DNA of 6,216 bases from Spirochaetales bacterium (GTDB lineage Bacteria; Spirochaetota; Spirochaetia; DSM-27196; SLAA01), in the NCBI GenBank assembly GCA_007126415.1, contig SLBH01000307.1, positions 1-6,216 of the forward strand. Direction: 5' to 3'. The notes under the pieces were generated by a model that made no database searches, had not been told where the DNA came from, and saw nothing but the letters and a program-made list of their open reading frames with translations. The stretch's first letter is position 1. Each line of letters starts with the position of its first letter. The position numbers and the translations under genes were made by a program. This document shows, one piece after another, positions 4,538 through 6,216 of the stretch.

Positions 4538-6157
4538 CTCGAATCGCAGCCGGTAGAAATCGATCGTATCGAGCTTGGGATCCATATGAAACTCGCGGAT
4601 GTTCGCGCGCAAGCCGATATGGCGGTAAGAAGTGCCGACAAACACCATTGGAACCTCCTCGGCCAGGATCCGTTGCACCTCGCTATAGAGCTCGAAACGC
4701 CGATCGAACTCGGCCTCGCCGCGCGCCTGCTCGATCAATTGCTCCGCCTCGGAGTTGTACCAATTCACGTAGTTGTCGCCGGTGTCGAACCCGGCGAAAC
4801 GTCCGTCGGGGTCAAGCTTGCCGGTATGCCCTATTACGGTGAGATCGAACTCACTGTTCTGGTAGACATCCGAGAGCCAGGACGACCATTCCACCAGGCG
4901 CAGCTCCACGTTGAGCCCGACCTCCGCGAGCATCTCGGTGTAGATCTCGGCGGCGCGCACGTGAGGCTCATAGTTCTGGGGAACCGCGATCCGAAGCCGC
5001 TCGCCGTTGTAGCGGGAGTCCTCAACAAGCTCTCGTGCGCGCTCCGGATCGTACGGATACGGGTCTTCTATTCCGGCATAAAACGGGTCACCGTAATCTA
5101 GAAAGGTGCTGACGGGGCGACCGCCGTTGTATGCGACATCGAGCACTTGCTGTTTGTTGATCGAGTGCGCGATCGCACGCCGCAGCGTTGTATCGCCGAG
5201 TAGCTCGTGTTCGTTGTTCATCGCGAGCACCATAACGAGCGAAGAAAGCTCGCGGTCTATCTGCGTGTCGGGTTGCTGATCGAGCGTATCGATCATCGTT
5301 TCGCTCACCATGTCGATGATGTCGAGCTGCCCGGCGATCAGAGCTTGCTCCTGTACGGTAGTCTCGCTGATTATGCGCAGCACGATCTCCTCCGGCGCTT
5401 CGTGCGCGTCGAGATCATCGCTCCAGTACTGTGGATTTCGACTCATCCGGATCTCGTTGTCTTCGCGCCAATGCGTGAACAGGTACGGGCCGGTGCCGAT
5501 CGGCTCTACGCTGAACCTATGACCGGCCTCGATCAAGTCGGCAGGGAGGATCGCACCCCAGCCGGACGCGAGCGTCGCGAGAAGCGGCGTGTGCGGCTGC
5601 GAAAGCTCGAACCGAACCGTAAGCTCATCAACGGCTTCAACGCGCTCAAGCCTGCGTAGCTCGCGCGCGTGCGGAGAAGAGACCTCCGGATCGAGCATGC
5701 GCTCAAATGTGGCCACCACATCCTCGGCCTGCAGCGTTCTTCCGTGATGAAACAGGACCCCCGGGCGAAGCTCGAAGGTCCAAGCAAGGCCGTCGTCCGA
5801 GACTTCCCAGTCCTCAGCCAGTGCCGGCCGATACGCGCCGTCGTCGCCCGGCTCGATCAGCGTGTCGTAGAACCCGCGGATCGAGAAGAAGGTCAATGAG
5901 CCGGACGTTCGGTGCGGATCGAGTGTGTCGGGGTTTCCCGACATCCCGACTCGAACCGTCCGGTCCTCGGAGTCTTCGCGAGCCCCAAGCGCCCCCAGCG
6001 TGCCGTACGAACCGCCGGGAAACAAGCCGATCAACAAGACCGCGGCGAACACTATGAGTACCGGCCATCGCCTCCACGCGGGCTGCGTCGACCATGCCCC
6101 CCGAGCTTGTCCGGTGGGAGGTTTCACGTTGGTATCTCGTTCGAACAGAATCTGCAT
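4535..6157 (-). CDS. Family 5 periplasmic peptide-binding protein of an ABC importer
   Basis: The 540-residue product is a full-length SBP_bac_5 (OppA/DppA class) protein. Family marks are RVGMSGNPDTLDPH (69-82), PALAEDWEVSDDGLAWTFEL (111-130), FHHGRTLQAEDVVATFERML (136-155), IGTGPYLFTHW (220-230), NPQYW (241-245), TTLRRAIAHSINKQQVLDVAYNG (323-345) and EVQRILAEEVPMVFVG (493-508). It should capture peptides, or another class ligand such as nickel chelates or sugars, and deliver them to the permease encoded next. The N-terminus is unusual: about 30 polar residues, WRR (29-31), then a hydrophobic segment (about 31-47), with no lipobox cysteine and no cysteine anywhere in the protein. It is probably membrane-anchored or cleaved near ALGA (56-59). 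The ATG at 6157 has a GAGAGGGG Shine-Dalgarno 6 nt upstream and is preferred over the in-frame ATG at 6184. The frame stays open to the right edge, so a longer form cannot be excluded. It is the first gene seen of the operon with the permease and the transglycosylase. Confidence 0.93.
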   Translation of the reverse strand: MQILFERDTNVKPPTGQARGAWSTQPAWRRWPVLIVFAAVLLIGLFPGGSYGTLGALGAREDSEDRTVRVGMSGNPDTLDPHRTSGSLTFFSIRGFYDTLIEPGDDGAYRPALAEDWEVSDDGLAWTFELRPGVLFHHGRTLQAEDVVATFERMLDPEVSSPHARELRRLERVEAVDELTVRFELSQPHTPLLATLASGWGAILPADLIEAGHRFSVEPIGTGPYLFTHWREDNEIRMSRNPQYWSDDLDAHEAPEEIVLRIISETTVQEQALIAGQLDIIDMVSETMIDTLDQQPDTQIDRELSSLVMVLAMNNEHELLGDTTLRRAIAHSINKQQVLDVAYNGGRPVSTFLDYGDPFYAGIEDPYPYDPERARELVEDSRYNGERLRIAVPQNYEPHVRAAEIYTEMLAEVGLNVELRLVEWSSWLSDVYQNSEFDLTVIGHTGKLDPDGRFAGFDTGDNYVNWYNSEAEQLIEQARGEAEFDRRFELYSEVQRILAEEVPMVFVGTSYRHIGLRANIREFHMDPKLDTIDFYRLRFE

Positions 6158-6163
6158 TGTATA

Positions 6164-6171
6164 CCCCTCTC
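6164..6171 (-). promoter_or_regulatory. Ribosome binding site deciding the binding-protein start
   Basis: The minus strand reads GAGAGGGG, then TATACA, then ATG at 6157. This purine-rich site at proper spacing supports 6157 over the upstream in-frame ATG at 6184, which has no such site. Confidence 0.65.
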
Positions 6172-6190
6172 GCCGTTCGCACATGTTTGC

Positions 6191-6203
6191 GCACGCGGCG
6201 TGC
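6191..6203. other. Short palindrome upstream of the transporter operon
   Basis: GCACGC and GCGTGC flank a single G and form in practice a 5-bp stem with a 3-nt loop, 34 bp upstream of the binding-protein ATG. It could be an operator half, the end of a terminator of an upstream gene, or chance. I see no convincing -35/-10 pair between the ATG and the window edge. Confidence 0.25.
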
Positions 6204-6216
6204 TCCGGCAGGGTAA

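Noticed and set aside
4586..5101. 171-residue plus-strand open frame inside the binding-protein gene (and similar ones at 5207-5659 and 2728-3090)
   Set aside because: They mirror strongly recognised minus-strand genes. GC-rich third positions commonly open the antisense frame.
6154..6163. TATACAAT on the minus strand as a -10 element for the transporter operon
   Set aside because: It overlaps the ATG at 6157, so transcription would start inside the gene, and the preceding Shine-Dalgarno shows the RNA starts further upstream.
5814..6194. Minus-strand frame open from the right edge to 5814, as the end of an upstream permease gene
   Set aside because: It overlaps most of the N-terminal half of the binding protein in another frame and shows no permease-like hydrophobic pattern.

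Overview
The window (roughly 60 % G+C, estimated by eye) is a compact bacterial chromosomal segment. It holds four complete protein genes and one 3' gene fragment, and I recognise no mobile element, RNA gene or CRISPR array. A lytic transglycosylase, a binding-protein-dependent peptide importer and cleavable or anchoring N-terminal hydrophobic segments point to a Gram-negative-type (diderm) bacterium. The mix of an intracellular-looking zinc-dependent phospholipase C family protein and an acidic TPR protein would fit a spirochaete or a proteobacterium. That placement is inference and cannot be settled from this sequence.

Layout from left to right: (1) positions 3-203, + strand, the last 66 codons of an unidentified gene that enters from the left edge. 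(2) 204-335, a short convergent gap with small inverted repeats but no convincing terminator. (3) 336-926, - strand, an exported protein of about four and a half TPR repeats, with a good Shine-Dalgarno and a plausible sigma70-type promoter. (4) 927-1109, a divergent promoter region carrying a perfect 14-bp direct repeat next to a candidate extended -10 promoter. (5) 1110-2291, + strand, a zinc-dependent phospholipase C family protein, possibly translated from a leaderless mRNA, with an unexplained C-terminal tail of about 95 residues. (6) 6157-2224, - strand, a tightly packed three-gene operon: family 5 oligopeptide-binding protein, DppC/OppC-type permease, and an MltF-type lytic transglycosylase. 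Its last gene overlaps the end of the phospholipase gene tail to tail by 68 bp.

The most interesting point is the operon. The transporter genes are separated by 8 nt, and the permease stop and transglycosylase start share an ATGA overlap, so the murein-cleaving enzyme is probably translationally coupled to a peptide importer. This suggests, but does not prove, a cell-wall peptide (muropeptide) release-and-uptake unit. The DppB-type partner permease and the ATPases are not in the window, so the importer as seen is incomplete.
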